Below the pieces are notes generated by a model that ran no database searches, was not told the DNA's origin, and saw nothing but the letters and a program-made list of their open reading frames with translations. The position numbers and the translations under genes are program-made. A stretch of 64,000 bases of DNA from Faecalicatena faecalis (GTDB taxonomy: Bacteria > Bacillota > Clostridia > Lachnospirales > Lachnospiraceae): NCBI RefSeq assembly GCF_012524165.2, contig NZ_JABACJ020000029.1:1-64000 (forward strand), in the 5' to 3' direction. Shown piece by piece: positions 7,900-18,307 of the stretch (positions within the stretch are counted from its first letter, which is position 1; each line of letters opens with the position of its first letter).

Positions 7900-9396
7900 A
7901 TGGGAAAGAAAACGAAAAAGCACGTAGAAAAACGGCTGCCCAAATTCTGGGAGGCAATGATACCACTGGTCGCTCTGGTTGTTCTGCTGGTCTATGGAAA
8001 GGGAGTCAAAAACTATTCGGTAGAGGCCCTTCTGATTATTGCTGCTGTTATTGCAGCTATTATTGGACGCCGCACCGGACACACCTGGGAGGAAATGGAA
8101 CAGGAGATTGGCAATAAGATTAAATCAGCATTCGGAGCAATCATGATTTTATTGGCTGTAGGAATGATTATCGGAAGTTGGATCTTGTCAGGCTGTATTC
8201 CCATGATGATTTATTATGGTGTTAAGATTATTAACCCGCATATGCTTCTGACTACGGCTTTTATCGTATGTGCAGTGATTTCAGTCGTGACCGGAACTTC
8301 ATGGGGGTCTGTAGGAACCATGGGCGTTGCTATCATGGGAATCGCCGGGGCACTTGGTGTATCACTTCCTGTGGCAGCAGGCGCGGTACTCTCCGGTGCA
8401 TACTTTGGTGATAAGATTTCTCCTTTGTCAGATACCACAAATCTGGCACCGATGGTCTCAGGCTGTACCTTATATGAACATATTAAACATCAGATGTGGA
8501 CAATTGTACCGCCTACCGTGATCTGTCTCGTGGCATATACCATTCTTGGTATGAGCGGAAAGGTCTCTAATGCAGTCAATGCAGAAGGTGTGGATATCAT
8601 GATGGGACAGTTAGATACCTTATTTAATTTTAATATCCTGCTTCTCTTACCGGCAGTCATTGTCCTGGGAGGTTCCCTGATGCGCCTGCCAACGACTCCG
8701 ATCATGGTCGTTTCTGTAGCTGTTGCCAGTGTAGAGAGCATGATTTTCCAGCATGCGGCACTGGGAGATGTTTTATCTGCAATGATCAATGGATTTAACC
8801 TGGATCTGCTCCATGTTCCGGGATTTGATATGGCAGCAATTGTTCCTGAAATCAACACGCTGTTGGTGAGAGGTGGTCTTTCTAGTATGATGAGTACAAT
8901 TCAGCTTCTCATGGTCGCACTGACATTTGCAGGAATGCTGGTTGCCTCAGGATGTACAGAAGTGCTGTTGAACAAACTACTTTTATGTGTCAAGAGTACA
9001 GGCGGCCTGATTGCTTCTACCTTATTTGCTACAGCAGGGCTTGCATTTACAGTAGGCGCTACCTACCTTACAATCATTCTCCCGGGCGAATTATTCCGGG
9101 ATGTTTATAAAAAGAGAGGACTGGCACCTGAAAATCTTTCCCGGTCCCTTGAGGATGCCGGTACAGTGATTATGCCGCTGGTTCCCTGGTCGACAAGTGG
9201 TGTGTTCATGTCCTCCACACTGGGTGTTTCCGTAATGGCATACCTGCCGTGGGCCTTCCTGTGTTATTTGTGTATCGTATTTGCACTGATCTATGGCTTT
9301 ACAGGAATCGGCATTAAGAGACTATCACCCGGGGAAATGGAGGATCAGACTGAGGCAAAGGTGGATGTGGTCCAGGCAGTCCCAAAGGAAGCATAA
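7900..9396 (+). CDS. Na+/H+ antiporter, NhaC family
   Basis: The 498-residue protein is a polytopic membrane protein of about eleven or twelve helices with the family's GTSWGSVGTMG stretch and the signature GDKISPLSDTTN. NhaC members exchange Na+ for H+, and related ones exchange organic anions such as malate and lactate, so the true substrate is open. I start at the ATG at 7900 because GGGAGGA precedes it; an in-frame ATG 60 bases upstream has no such site. An asparaginase-like gene and an EamA transporter follow in the same direction, and a LysR gene is divergent, so the group probably handles uptake and use of one amino-acid-like compound (inference). Confidence 0.88.
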   Translation: MGKKTKKHVEKRLPKFWEAMIPLVALVVLLVYGKGVKNYSVEALLIIAAVIAAIIGRRTGHTWEEMEQEIGNKIKSAFGAIMILLAVGMIIGSWILSGCIPMMIYYGVKIINPHMLLTTAFIVCAVISVVTGTSWGSVGTMGVAIMGIAGALGVSLPVAAGAVLSGAYFGDKISPLSDTTNLAPMVSGCTLYEHIKHQMWTIVPPTVICLVAYTILGMSGKVSNAVNAEGVDIMMGQLDTLFNFNILLLLPAVIVLGGSLMRLPTTPIMVVSVAVASVESMIFQHAALGDVLSAMINGFNLDLLHVPGFDMAAIVPEINTLLVRGGLSSMMSTIQLLMVALTFAGMLVASGCTEVLLNKLLLCVKSTGGLIASTLFATAGLAFTVGATYLTIILPGELFRDVYKKRGLAPENLSRSLEDAGTVIMPLVPWSTSGVFMSSTLGVSVMAYLPWAFLCYLCIVFALIYGFTGIGIKRLSPGEMEDQTEAKVDVVQAVPKEA

Positions 9397-9418
9397 TAGA
9401 TGATAAAGGAGAAAAACC

Positions 9419-10423
9419 ATGAAAGTTGGAGAATTATTGGCTGTCGGCTATCGCGGTGGTTATGAGGACCTTGGTTTTACAGGGCATATTTTGGTGGTAG
9501 ATTCCGCCGGAGAGATTATTTACAGCTTAGGAGACCCTGATAAGATGGTATTTGCCCGGTCTTCTGCAAAATTATTTCAGGCGATGGTCGTTCTGGAAAG
9601 CGGAGCTGCTGATTATTATGGGATCACCAATAAAGAGGTATCTCTGATCTGCTCTTCCCACAGTGGAGAGGATTATCATGTGGAAGCTGTGCGGGAGATT
9701 TTGGAGAAGGCTGGGCTTTCAGAGGATTATCTGCAGTGCGGTACACATTATCCCATGTACCAGCCGCTTGCAGATCAAATGCGGCGGGAGGGAATCGAAC
9801 CGATTCCGGCACAGGAGATGTGTTCCGGCAAGCATGCAGGCATGCTGATCACCTCGAAGTATTTAAAAGACAGCCTGGAAGATTATTATCTCACCTCTCA
9901 TCCGCATCAGCAGAGAATCCTTAAGATGCTGGGAGAAATCTGTGATTACCCTGCTGAAAAGATCGAGCTTGGTATTGATGGATGTGGTGTTCCAGTCCAT
10001 GCGATGCCGATGTACAATTTTGCATTAGGCTTTGCGAAGCTCAGCCGCCCGGAGGTACTTCCAGAAGGACATAGGAAGTCAGCCGAAAGAGTCGTTGAGT
10101 CTATTCAGGAATATCCACTCTATGTCTCAGGGACAGGGCGTCCAGATGCACGGATCAATGCGCTCAAGCGGAAAAATGTTTTCAGTAAATCTGGTGCTGA
10201 TGGTTTCTATGGACTGGGAATTAAGGACAAGGGGCTCGGCATTGCAATCAAACTGGATTGCGGCATGGGGCCGGTCAGAGATGCGGTCGTAGTGGAAACT
10301 CTGCGTCAGCTTGGAGAAATTCTGGATAGTGAGCTTGGTGATTTTAAGCCGGAGACAAAGATGAATGTCTATAATTTCAAAAAAGAGGTTGTAGGACAGA
10401 CCCGTTGTATTTTCCAGTTATAA
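9419..10423 (+). CDS. Asparaginase II family amidohydrolase (ReAV-like)
   Basis: The 334-residue protein belongs to the asparaginase II family, distinct from the type I/II enzymes of E. coli. The family motifs are present: RSSAK near residues 49-53 with the serines and lysine of the active site, SSHSGE near 79-84, CSGKH near 138-142 and DGCGVP near 185-190, whose cysteines and lysine bind zinc in the Rhizobium enzyme. The reaction expected is L-asparagine to aspartate and ammonia, although other amides are possible. GGAG lies close before the ATG. It follows the antiporter gene by 22 bases and is probably co-transcribed with it. Confidence 0.85.
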   Translation: MKVGELLAVGYRGGYEDLGFTGHILVVDSAGEIIYSLGDPDKMVFARSSAKLFQAMVVLESGAADYYGITNKEVSLICSSHSGEDYHVEAVREILEKAGLSEDYLQCGTHYPMYQPLADQMRREGIEPIPAQEMCSGKHAGMLITSKYLKDSLEDYYLTSHPHQQRILKMLGEICDYPAEKIELGIDGCGVPVHAMPMYNFALGFAKLSRPEVLPEGHRKSAERVVESIQEYPLYVSGTGRPDARINALKRKNVFSKSGADGFYGLGIKDKGLGIAIKLDCGMGPVRDAVVVETLRQLGEILDSELGDFKPETKMNVYNFKKEVVGQTRCIFQL

Positions 10424-10438
10424 ATAGGATTGTCTGAT

Positions 10439-11389
10439 ATGGCACAGGAGAAATGGAGGACTATGAATAAGAAGAATCAAAATCACTTTTTGGATAACGG
10501 AGGAACTCTTCTGATTATGACCGCGGGTATCCTCTGGGCAACGATGGGGATTTTCGTCCGACAGCTTACCGCGTACGGACTGACATCAATCCAGATTTCC
10601 TGCCTCAGGCTGACGGTGGCCGCTGTCTTTTATGTAGTGATTATGTTGTTTCAGAATCCGTCGGGATTTCGAATCAACTGGCGGGATATTCCCCTGTTTT
10701 TCAGCCTTGGTCTATGTGGGCTTGCGATTGTTACATGTACCAATTTTACTGCCATACAGATGATGTCAATGTCGGTCGCTTCTATTTTAATGTATACCTC
10801 CCCCATATGGGTGATGCTGATGTCCATCTTGTTCTTCCATGAAAAGGTGACCAGAAGAAAGCTGGGGGCTCTAATCATTGCTTTTATGGGCTGCATCCTG
10901 GTTTCTGGCAGTGGGGGAGGACTGGTGACTCCGGTGGGAATCGTGCTTGGAATCATTTCCGGCATCTCTTATGGGTCTTACAGTATCATCGGAACTGTGG
11001 CCCTGCGGAAATATCCTCCCTTGGTGGTGACGACTTACAGCTTTTTATTCGCAGCAATGGTCATGTGCATAATTGCCAGACCTTCGGAGTTTGTAACAGT
11101 GTACCATGCAGCAGGTGACAAATTCGGACTGGTGGGCTGGTCTGTGGCCCTTGGAATCGTAACGGCTGTGGTACCGCATCTTCTGTATACAATAGGGCTC
11201 AAGACAACTCCTGCCAGTAAGGCTGCCATTCTTGCAACAATCGAGCCAATGATGACTACCTTGTTCGGGGCTGTGATATATAAAGAGCCTCTGACTTGGG
11301 GGTCTGCACTTGGAATTGTATGTATTCTGGGCGCGGTGGTAATACTAAATGTGAATCTGCCCGTCTTATCCTTTCAAAAGAGCCGCTGA
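10439..11389 (+). CDS. EamA/DMT superfamily transporter
   Basis: The protein has two EamA repeats with about ten membrane helices, the second repeat opening near PVGIVLGIISGISYGSYS. Members export or import amino acids and other small metabolites. The start is uncertain. The ATG at 10439 has AGGA nine bases upstream, while an ATG at 10463 has GGAGGA only two bases away. It follows the asparaginase gene by 15 bases and ends inside a terminator. As the last gene of the LysR-linked cluster it may move the amide substrate or its product. Confidence 0.85.
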   Translation: MAQEKWRTMNKKNQNHFLDNGGTLLIMTAGILWATMGIFVRQLTAYGLTSIQISCLRLTVAAVFYVVIMLFQNPSGFRINWRDIPLFFSLGLCGLAIVTCTNFTAIQMMSMSVASILMYTSPIWVMLMSILFFHEKVTRRKLGALIIAFMGCILVSGSGGGLVTPVGIVLGIISGISYGSYSIIGTVALRKYPPLVVTTYSFLFAAMVMCIIARPSEFVTVYHAAGDKFGLVGWSVALGIVTAVVPHLLYTIGLKTTPASKAAILATIEPMMTTLFGAVIYKEPLTWGSALGIVCILGAVVILNVNLPVLSFQKSR

Positions 11390-11404
11390 TGACGGCTCTT
11401 TTGT
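11376..11404 (+). terminator. Terminator overlapping the transporter stop codon
   Basis: The stem AAAAGAGCCG/CGGCTCTTTT with a seven-base loop encloses the TGA of the EamA gene and ends in TTTTG. It closes the antiporter-asparaginase-transporter unit. The following stretch, 11405-11591, shows no further gene. Confidence 0.85.
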
Positions 11405-11591
11405 TATGATATAGTAATTCTGTCAGCTTTCCATGCAATGCATTTGAATTTCCGCGGAAAAACTATGGAACTATATATTCTGATATGTTAGAATGTGGAA
11501 TAATCAGTTCAATTTAATTTCATCGGGGAAGCAGCAGAGCGGATTGTGAATATCTGGTTTGACTGTGTGCAGAATAGAAAGTGGGTATGAC

Positions 11592-12821
11592 ATGGAATTT
11601 AATAAAGAAAATTTAAGGAAAATCAGGGGGCTGATTCTTTTTACGATCATTGTACTGATAGCTCTCTGGAAATACACTGTTGTTCTGGAGGCGTTAGGAT
11701 TTTTGCTTGGAATCATTTTTCCGTTTCTTTTAGGAGCTGCAATCGCGTTCATCCTGAATGTACCAATGCATTTTATAGAAGAAAAGCTCTTTTATAATAA
11801 GAAGACAAAGAATCAGAAGTGGGCAAAGAGATTATCCAGGCCGGTCAGTCTCGTGCTGACAATTATATTTGTGTTGGGAATTATTTCTTTGGTCATCTTT
11901 GTTGTAGTACCAAAGCTGGGCAGTACCTTTATGTCCCTGGGAAAAAGTATACAGGCTTTTGTGCCGAAGGTTCAGATTTGGGTGGAGGAGCTGTTCAATA
12001 ATAATAAAGATGTGGTGGCCCTGGTCAACGATATTCGGATTGACTGGGACAAGGTGCTGAATGGGATCATGTCATTCTTCAAAAATGGGGCTGGAAGCGT
12101 TCTTGGATCAACCTTTACAGTCGCGAAGAGTATTGTAAGCGGAATGACGACTTTTGTAATTGCTTTCGTGTTTGCGTGCTATATCTTATTACAGAAGGAA
12201 CGGCTGAATATTCAGGTTCGGAAGATTATGTATGCTTATCTGAAACGGGAATATGTAGAAAAAATATTAGATATCTGCTCTCTGACTTATAAGACTTTTT
12301 CAAGTTTCCTTACAGGACAATGTGTGGAGGCTGTGATACTGGGCGCGATGTTTGTTGTAGCAATGACAATCTGCCGTCTGCCTTATGCACTGTTGGTCGG
12401 TGTGCTGATTGCGTTTACGGCGCTGATTCCGATCTTCGGAGCGTTTATCGGATGCGTAGTCGGAGCGTTCCTGATTCTAATGGATGCGCCGATGAAAGCA
12501 GTAATCTTTGTTATCCTGTTCCTGGTGCTTCAGCAGATCGAAGGGAATCTGATCTATCCAAAAGTCGTGGGAGGCTCAGTCGGACTTCCGTCTATCTGGG
12601 TGCTGGCAGCAGTCAGCATCGGCGGGAGCCTGATGGGGGTCGTGGGGATGCTCGTGTTTATCCCGATCGTGTCAGTGATCTATACATTGTTTCGGAACCA
12701 TGTGTATGGACAGCTCGAGAAAAAAGGGCTTCAGATTGACCAGGAATCCGGGAATCCGGTGGAGTTGTCTAAAGCAGAAGCGGCGGATTCAGGGAATGGG
12801 ATTACTGGGAATGAAAACTAA
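11592..12821 (+). CDS. AI-2E family transporter (PerM/YtvI-like permease)
   Basis: The 409-residue membrane protein has the AI-2E/PerM layout: two N-terminal helices, a central polar domain of ~100 residues, and a helical C-terminal half with the family's ALIPIFGAFIG and QQIEGNLIYPKVVG segments. Members are put forward as exporters of autoinducer-2 or other small molecules, or as Na+/H+ exchangers; the substrate here is unknown. The ATG at 11592 gives the usual short polar N-terminus; a TTG 33 bases upstream is the alternative. The C-terminal tail is acidic and probably flexible. It stands between the metabolic cluster and gdpP. Confidence 0.88.
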   Translation: MEFNKENLRKIRGLILFTIIVLIALWKYTVVLEALGFLLGIIFPFLLGAAIAFILNVPMHFIEEKLFYNKKTKNQKWAKRLSRPVSLVLTIIFVLGIISLVIFVVVPKLGSTFMSLGKSIQAFVPKVQIWVEELFNNNKDVVALVNDIRIDWDKVLNGIMSFFKNGAGSVLGSTFTVAKSIVSGMTTFVIAFVFACYILLQKERLNIQVRKIMYAYLKREYVEKILDICSLTYKTFSSFLTGQCVEAVILGAMFVVAMTICRLPYALLVGVLIAFTALIPIFGAFIGCVVGAFLILMDAPMKAVIFVILFLVLQQIEGNLIYPKVVGGSVGLPSIWVLAAVSIGGSLMGVVGMLVFIPIVSVIYTLFRNHVYGQLEKKGLQIDQESGNPVELSKAEAADSGNGITGNEN

Positions 12822-12899
12822 AAGTAGAATAATATGCGAAAAAGTGATATACTAGACACATTAACGGTAACACGATAGAAGATTTATGAGGAAAAAAGC

Positions 12900-14945
12900 A
12901 TGGGAAAGAAGAATATGCGATTAAAGGGACAACTGCGGATGTATATGCAGTGGCCGCTGATTATGACCGTTCTTTTGCTCGCGATGAACATCTGGATGTA
13001 TATGATCGACAGGAAGGCAGGCGCTATGATGTCTGTTTTTGTTGTCATTTATCTTGTGATAGCAGGAATCCTGTATTTTTATAACCGCTCGCTTATTCTG
13101 GCGGACCTGATTCAGTTTTCCACCCAGTATAAGGGAATTCAGAACACACTGCTCAAGGAGCTGGCGATTCCTTATGCGATTCTTTTGGAAGATGGACGTA
13201 TCCTCTGGAAGAATGGCAGCTTTAATGACATGATTGAGGGCCAGAAGCGGGAGAAGTATCTGCAGAAGCTGATTCCAGAGCTGAATACGGGGGTTTTCCC
13301 AAGGGAAGAGTCTGACCATGTGGAGATTGAGGTCACCTACAGGGAGAGAGATTACCAGGTCGAGCTTAGAAGGATTTCAGTTGAGGGGTTCAGTGAGGCA
13401 GAACAGCTTCTTGCCATTCCACGTGAGAAGGAATATTTCATCGCAGTTTATATGAAGGATGTCACGGAACTGAACGCTTATATCAAAGAGAATGAAGACC
13501 AGCGTCTGATTGCAGGACTGATTTATATTGATAATTATGACGAAGTCATGGAGAGTGTCGAGGAAGTGCGGCAGTCTCTTCTTGTTGCCCTCATTGACCG
13601 GAAGATCAACAAGTATATCGGTGATATTGACGGCATTGTAAAGAAGCTGGAAAAGGATAAGTATTTTATCGTGATCAAAAAGGAAAGCTACCGCAAGATT
13701 GAGGCGGATAAGTTTTCTCTGTTAGAAGATGTAAAGCAGGTGAATATCGGGAATGCACGTTCCGCTACCTTAAGTATCGGACTTGGGCTCAATACGGCTA
13801 CTTATGCCCAGAGTTATAACTATGCCCGTGTTGCAATCGATCTGGCCCTTGCAAGGGGAGGAGATCAGGCCGTCATCAAGGACTGCAAGGGAATTACATA
13901 CTTTGGCGGCAAGAAGGAGCAGACCTCTAAGAACACGCGTGTCAAGGCTCGTGTTAAGGCCGAGGCGCTGCGTGAGTTTATCGTTGCAAAGGATCAAGTC
14001 ATTGTTATGGGACATAAGATTGCGGATGCCGATTCTCTGGGGGCATGTATGGGAATCTACCGTGCTGCTGTGGAGCTGGAGAAGAAGGCACATGTGGTCA
14101 TCAATGAGATTACGAACTCTGTGCGTCCTTTATATGATGAGATTGCTGAGAGTCCTGCCTATGGAAAAGATATTTTTCTGAATTCTGAACAGGCACTGGA
14201 CTATATTTCGGATAATACCATGGTCGTTGTGGTGGACACAAATAAGCCTCAGATGACGGAATGCCCGGAGCTGTTAAAGCGTTCCAAGACGATTGCTGTG
14301 CTTGACCATCACCGCCAGAGCAGCAACGTAATTGAGAATGCTGTGCTTTCTTATGTGGAGCCGTATTCCTCATCTACCAGTGAGATGGTAGCCGAGGTTC
14401 TGCAGTATATTGTAGATGATATCAGGTTCCCATCAGTCGAGGCTGACTGCCTGTATGCCGGAATTATGATTGATACCCGTAACTTTATGAACCGTACAGG
14501 AGTGCGTACCTTTGAGGCTGCAGCATTTTTGAGAAGGTGCGGGGCAGACATCACCCGTGTGCGCAAGATGTTCCGTGATGATATGGAATCCTACCGTGCT
14601 AAAGCGGAGGCCGTCCGTATGGCAGAGGTCTACAGGGATGAGTATGCGATTGCACAGTGTCCCGGAGATATTGAAAGCCCGACCGTTCTGGCTGCCCAGG
14701 CCGCGAATGAGCTGCTGGATATCAGTGGAATTAAGGCGTCCTTTGTTCTGACTGTGTACGAGGGCAGGATTTTCTTAAGCGCCCGTTCGATTGATGAGGT
14801 CAATGTACAGATTATTACAGAGAAACTTGGTGGAGGCGGACACATCAATTCTGCCGGAGTACAGTTTGATCATACGGATATGGATTCAGCAATCAGTCTT
14901 CTGAAAGAGACAATAGACAATATGATAGAAGAAGGAGATATTTAA
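12900..14945 (+). CDS. gdpP: Cyclic-di-AMP phosphodiesterase GdpP (YybT family)
   Basis: The 681-residue protein has the GdpP layout: two membrane helices (~15-65), a PAS-like domain, a degenerate GGDEF-like domain (~175-310) and a DHH/DHHA1 phosphoesterase module from ~345. Catalytic motifs are visible: [30 protein letters not shown] and the closing [10 protein letters not shown] of DHHA1. It hydrolyses cyclic di-AMP to pApA at the membrane and so affects potassium balance and cell-wall stress. A GAGGA site lies before the ATG. The gdpP-rplI-dnaB order is typical of Firmicutes, and rplI starts two bases after its stop. Confidence 0.96.
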   Translation: MGKKNMRLKGQLRMYMQWPLIMTVLLLAMNIWMYMIDRKAGAMMSVFVVIYLVIAGILYFYNRSLILADLIQFSTQYKGIQNTLLKELAIPYAILLEDGRILWKNGSFNDMIEGQKREKYLQKLIPELNTGVFPREESDHVEIEVTYRERDYQVELRRISVEGFSEAEQLLAIPREKEYFIAVYMKDVTELNAYIKENEDQRLIAGLIYIDNYDEVMESVEEVRQSLLVALIDRKINKYIGDIDGIVKKLEKDKYFIVIKKESYRKIEADKFSLLEDVKQVNIGNARSATLSIGLGLNTATYAQSYNYARVAIDLALARGGDQAVIKDCKGITYFGGKKEQTSKNTRVKARVKAEALREFIVAKDQVIVMGHKIADADSLGACMGIYRAAVELEKKAHVVINEITNSVRPLYDEIAESPAYGKDIFLNSEQALDYISDNTMVVVVDTNKPQMTECPELLKRSKTIAVLDHHRQSSNVIENAVLSYVEPYSSSTSEMVAEVLQYIVDDIRFPSVEADCLYAGIMIDTRNFMNRTGVRTFEAAAFLRRCGADITRVRKMFRDDMESYRAKAEAVRMAEVYRDEYAIAQCPGDIESPTVLAAQAANELLDISGIKASFVLTVYEGRIFLSARSIDEVNVQIITEKLGGGGHINSAGVQFDHTDMDSAISLLKETIDNMIEEGDI

Positions 14946-14947
14946 TT

Positions 14948-15397
14948 ATGAAAGTGATTTTATTACAGGATGTGAAGTCTCTCGGTAAAAAGGGAGAAAT
15001 TGTGAATGTAAATGATGGATATGCAAGGAATTTTATCCTGCCGAAGAAACTCGGAGTGGAGGCAAATAATAAGAACCTGAACGAGTTAAAGCTGCAGAAG
15101 AAGAAAGAAGAGAAGATCGCCCAGGAGAATCTGGATGCGGCAAAACAGTTAAAAGAAAAAATAGAAGCCGATAAAGTCGTGCTTTCCATTAAAGTCGGAG
15201 AAGGCGGACGTACATTCGGTTCTGTATCCAGCAAGGAAATTGCAGCAGCGGTGAAGGATCAGATGGGGTTAGACATTGATAAGAAGAAGATTCAGTTAAA
15301 GGAGACTATCAAGACTCTTGGTATGCATCCGGTTCCAGTTAAGCTGCACCCGGAAGTGACTGCAGAGTTAAAAGTATCCGTTGTAGAAGAAGCATAA
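14948..15397 (+). CDS. rplI: 50S ribosomal protein L9
   Basis: This 149-residue protein has the L9 N-terminal globular domain with the signature [10 protein letters not shown] near residues 24-33, a long central helix rich in K and E, and the C-terminal rRNA-binding domain. The length is standard. AGGAG lies before the ATG, inside the end of gdpP. It sits between gdpP and dnaB and is part of that operon. Confidence 0.98.
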   Translation: MKVILLQDVKSLGKKGEIVNVNDGYARNFILPKKLGVEANNKNLNELKLQKKKEEKIAQENLDAAKQLKEKIEADKVVLSIKVGEGGRTFGSVSSKEIAAAVKDQMGLDIDKKKIQLKETIKTLGMHPVPVKLHPEVTAELKVSVVEEA

Positions 15398-15410
15398 GGG
15401 GATTTGCTTT

Positions 15411-16760
15411 ATGGAAATGGAAGCAGCGATTAAGAGAATACTCCCACACAGTGCCGAAGCAGAGCAGGCTGTTGTGGGGGCGATGCTGATGAACAAAGAT
15501 GCAATTATGGCCGCATCGGAGATCATCAGGGGGGAAGACTTTTATCAGACCGCTTATGGAATTTTATTTGATTCGATGGTAGAACTTTTCCAGGCCGGTA
15601 AGCCGGTAGACCTGATTACGCTGCAGGAGCACTTAAAGGAGAAGGACGTTCCACCGGAAATCAGCAGTATGGAGTTTGCCAGAGATCTGATAGCCAGTGT
15701 CACAACGTCTGCGAATGTGAAGTATTATGCGGAGATTGTGCAGGAGAAGTCCACATTACGTAAGCTGATCAAGGTCAACGAAGAGGTGACCAATGCCTGT
15801 TATCTGGAGAACCAACCTCTCGAAGTTATTTTGGATAAGGCAGAAAAAGGGGTATTTGAGCTGGCAGAACGGGGCAGCGTGCAAGAGTATACGCCGATCA
15901 AACAGGTCGTATTGAATGCTCTGGATGTAATTGAGAAGGCCTCTAAGACGACAGGAAGTGTTACAGGTATTCCTACAGGGTTTATTGATCTGGATTATAA
16001 ACTGTCCGGGTTACAGCGTTCAGATTTGATTTTGGTCGCGGCCAGACCATCTATGGGTAAGACCGCATTTGTACTGAATATTGCACAGCATGCTGCATTC
16101 CGTCAGAATTTGGCTGTTGCGATCTTTAGTCTTGAGATGTCCAAGGAACAGTTGGTGAATCGTCTGTTCTCCCTGGAATCGCATGTGGATGCACAGCTTC
16201 TGCGTACTGGTAACTTAAAGGATACAGACTGGGAGAAGCTGATCGAGGGAGCTGGAAGAATTGGAAAGTCCAAGCTGGTCATAGATGATACTTCTGGTAT
16301 TTCAATTACAGAGATGAGGTCTAAGTGCAGGAAGTTCAAGATGGAACTGGGACTGGATCTGATTATCATTGACTACCTGCAGTTGATGAGCGGAAGCGGC
16401 GGTAAGAGCAATGAAAGCCGTCAGCAGGAGATTTCTGAAATTTCACGTTCTCTTAAGGGGCTGGCAAGGGAATTGAATGTTCCGGTCATTGCGTTGTCAC
16501 AGCTCAGCCGTGCTGTTGAGCAGAGGACAGATAAGCGTCCTATGCTTTCTGACCTTCGAGAATCAGGAGCGATTGAGCAGGATGCCGATGTATGTATGTT
16601 CATCTACCGTGAGGATTATTATATCCCTGATACGGAAGATAAAGGAATTGCTGAGATTATCATAGCGAAGCAGAGAAATGGTCCGGTCGGGACTGTAAGA
16701 CTTGCTTGGATTCCGCAGTATACCCGGTTTGGAAATGAACTGCGGCAGCAGGAATCCTAA
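15411..16760 (+). CDS. dnaB: Replicative DNA helicase DnaB
   Basis: The 449-residue protein has the DnaB N-terminal domain (HSAEAEQAVVGAML) and the RecA-like C-terminal motor with Walker A ARPSMGKTAF near residue 208, Walker B DLIIIDYLQLM near 318 and the arginine region LSQLSRAVEQR. It forms the hexamer that unwinds DNA at the fork. No intein is present. It starts 13 bases after rplI and ends at a terminator. Confidence 0.98.
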   Translation: MEMEAAIKRILPHSAEAEQAVVGAMLMNKDAIMAASEIIRGEDFYQTAYGILFDSMVELFQAGKPVDLITLQEHLKEKDVPPEISSMEFARDLIASVTTSANVKYYAEIVQEKSTLRKLIKVNEEVTNACYLENQPLEVILDKAEKGVFELAERGSVQEYTPIKQVVLNALDVIEKASKTTGSVTGIPTGFIDLDYKLSGLQRSDLILVAARPSMGKTAFVLNIAQHAAFRQNLAVAIFSLEMSKEQLVNRLFSLESHVDAQLLRTGNLKDTDWEKLIEGAGRIGKSKLVIDDTSGISITEMRSKCRKFKMELGLDLIIIDYLQLMSGSGGKSNESRQQEISEISRSLKGLARELNVPVIALSQLSRAVEQRTDKRPMLSDLRESGAIEQDADVCMFIYREDYYIPDTEDKGIAEIIIAKQRNGPVGTVRLAWIPQYTRFGNELRQQES

Positions 16761-16790
16761 AAGCAAAAGTATAAAACGAGGCAGAAAAAT

Positions 16791-16835
16791 AAAAAGCGGA
16801 AAATCAGGAGAAACAATCCTGGTTTTTCGCTTTTC
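16791..16835. terminator. Bidirectional terminator between dnaB and the MerR-like gene
   Basis: A long imperfect stem, AAAAGCG...CAGGA paired with TCCTG...CGCTTTT, has A-rich and T-rich flanks on its two sides and lies between two convergent genes, so it can stop transcription from both. Confidence 0.75.
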
Positions 16836-16839
16836 TTTG

Positions 16840-17670
16840 TTAATTGAGAAGTTTCTTGAGCTTGCCGATGGGGGTCTCCCTGGCAGCTTCCTTCCGGTTG
16901 GCCTGCTGTTGGCGGATCAGGCAGTCCAGCTTACGAAAATGTTCTTCCTCCTGTCGTTCCTTAGCCTGGAACAGAAAGTCCATTTCCCGGATTACATCCT
17001 TAGTTACGGTCTGGCTGATTTCTTTTTTCAATGCATCATTATTTGTTGTGACCACTTCGGTCAGCACATCACCAATCAGGGAACGAACCTGTTCTAACTG
17101 GGTCACCGGAATGACCTCGGCTTGAGCAACGGCCGGCTTGTCCTTCGCAGTCAGGACAGCGAGAGGATTTGCAGCCACTGTATTGTCTGGACTGGATTGT
17201 AAGGTGGTCTTCTTGCCAGTACTGCTCTGGGCAGAAAGAGTCTTTTTCATTTCTTTAGCAAGCAAAAGATCCGCAGATTCTGGTTCGTTATGAGAGCGGC
17301 CGGATGTACTTTGAAGATTCGCAGCAGTTGCAGAATTTTCAGTTGTTTTTATGTTTTTTGTCGCTTCCTGGATTTTGGGCCTGTCCTGTTTTTGAACGTC
17401 TTGAGATTTCAAAGAATCAGAAGCCTGAACCTTAAGGCGTGTTGCTTTTAATTCTGGGATCAAAGGCTTTAAGTCCTTTAAAAGCATCCCTTCATCTTTT
17501 AGTTTTTTAATACAGCGGAAAAGTTGTATATCGTCTTTCGTATAATATCGATGCCCCATTTCTGTGCGCCCGATTACCAGGTCCAGTTCTTCCTCCCAGT
17601 AACGTAGGACGTGGGATTCGACCTTCACCTGCTTGGCGGCTTCAGAAATCATAAATCTGACTTCACCCAT
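16840..17670 (-). CDS. MerR-type HTH domain protein with long C-terminal region
   Basis: The N-terminal ~70 residues form a MerR winged helix domain (MISEAAKQVKVESHVLRYWE, then GHRYYTKDDIQLF). The following ~150 residues are Gln/Lys/Ser/Thr-rich and probably disordered, and the end is a charged helical segment. The start at 17670 follows an AGGAGG about 12 bases upstream; an ATG at 17697 would place that site inside the gene. Similar proteins occur widely in Lachnospiraceae and their targets are unknown. It lacks the Cys residues of metal-sensing MerR proteins. Confidence 0.75.
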   Translation of the reverse strand: MGEVRFMISEAAKQVKVESHVLRYWEEELDLVIGRTEMGHRYYTKDDIQLFRCIKKLKDEGMLLKDLKPLIPELKATRLKVQASDSLKSQDVQKQDRPKIQEATKNIKTTENSATAANLQSTSGRSHNEPESADLLLAKEMKKTLSAQSSTGKKTTLQSSPDNTVAANPLAVLTAKDKPAVAQAEVIPVTQLEQVRSLIGDVLTEVVTTNNDALKKEISQTVTKDVIREMDFLFQAKERQEEEHFRKLDCLIRQQQANRKEAARETPIGKLKKLLN

Positions 17671-17844
17671 ATTATACCTATACCTCCTTAAAGACATTGA
17701 TGTTACAAAATTCTTGTGTTCGCTGTTATTATACCATAGCCTGAAGGGGGATTAGAGAGAAATCGTTCGTCAAATTATGTCAGGAAATTTGAAAGAGGAA
17801 TCAAAGGGGGGATGATATATAGGGAATGAATCTGTCTATATCAT

Positions 17845-17875
17845 AAAAAAATACCGTCCCTTATCGGAACGGTAT
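17845..17875 (-). terminator. Terminator of the ferredoxin gene
   Basis: On the minus strand the stem ATACCGT/ACGGTAT around an eleven-base loop is followed by TTTTTTATG. It lies 37 bases after the ferredoxin stop codon. Confidence 0.75.
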
Positions 17876-17911
17876 CTCTGCTTGTGATCACTTTGCGATA
17901 TATTACTAAAA

Positions 17912-18082
17912 TTATTCTGCTAAAATAGCGCCTGTAGGACAAACAGACTCACATGCTCCACAATCTACGCAAGCGTCAGCGTCGATCTCGTATTTGCTCT
18001 CTCCCTGAGAGATAGCTCCTACTGGGCATTCTGCTTCGCAAGTACCGCAGCTTACACATTCATCACTAATTACGTGTGCCAT
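17912..18082 (-). CDS. 2[4Fe-4S] ferredoxin, clostridial type
   Basis: This short gene encodes 56 residues with two classic cluster motifs, CVSCGTCEAECP and CVDCGACESVCP, in the C-x2-C-x2-C-x3-C-P form. The length and the near-twofold repeat are those of clostridial ferredoxin, a low-potential electron carrier of fermentation and hydrogen or flavoprotein metabolism. AGGAGG lies nine bases before the ATG. It is a single-gene unit with its own terminator. The stretch 18083-18307 holds its promoter region and the control region of the next gene. Confidence 0.97.
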   Translation of the reverse strand: MAHVISDECVSCGTCEAECPVGAISQGESKYEIDADACVDCGACESVCPTGAILAE

Positions 18083-18307
18083 TGTATGTATCCTCCTTTA
18101 CGAAATATAAACAGTGCTTATGCAACTGCCGATATGCTTATTCTAATATAAATCAAATAAATATACAAGCTATTTTATGCTTTAAATTAGAAACAATTCT
18201 GGGAAGGGATGCCAATCAAGGAAAGTACGGAACCAAATATTTTTTTTAAAAAATTAAGAAAAAATTCCTTTATTTTTCACAGGATTAGTGTATAGTATAT
18301 AAGTGGT

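Noticed and set aside
2331-9690. Further CATGTGGA matches in the aconitase X and asparaginase genes
   Set aside because: They share only eight or nine bases with the rlmD core, lie inside intact unrelated genes and encode other residues, so they are chance matches.
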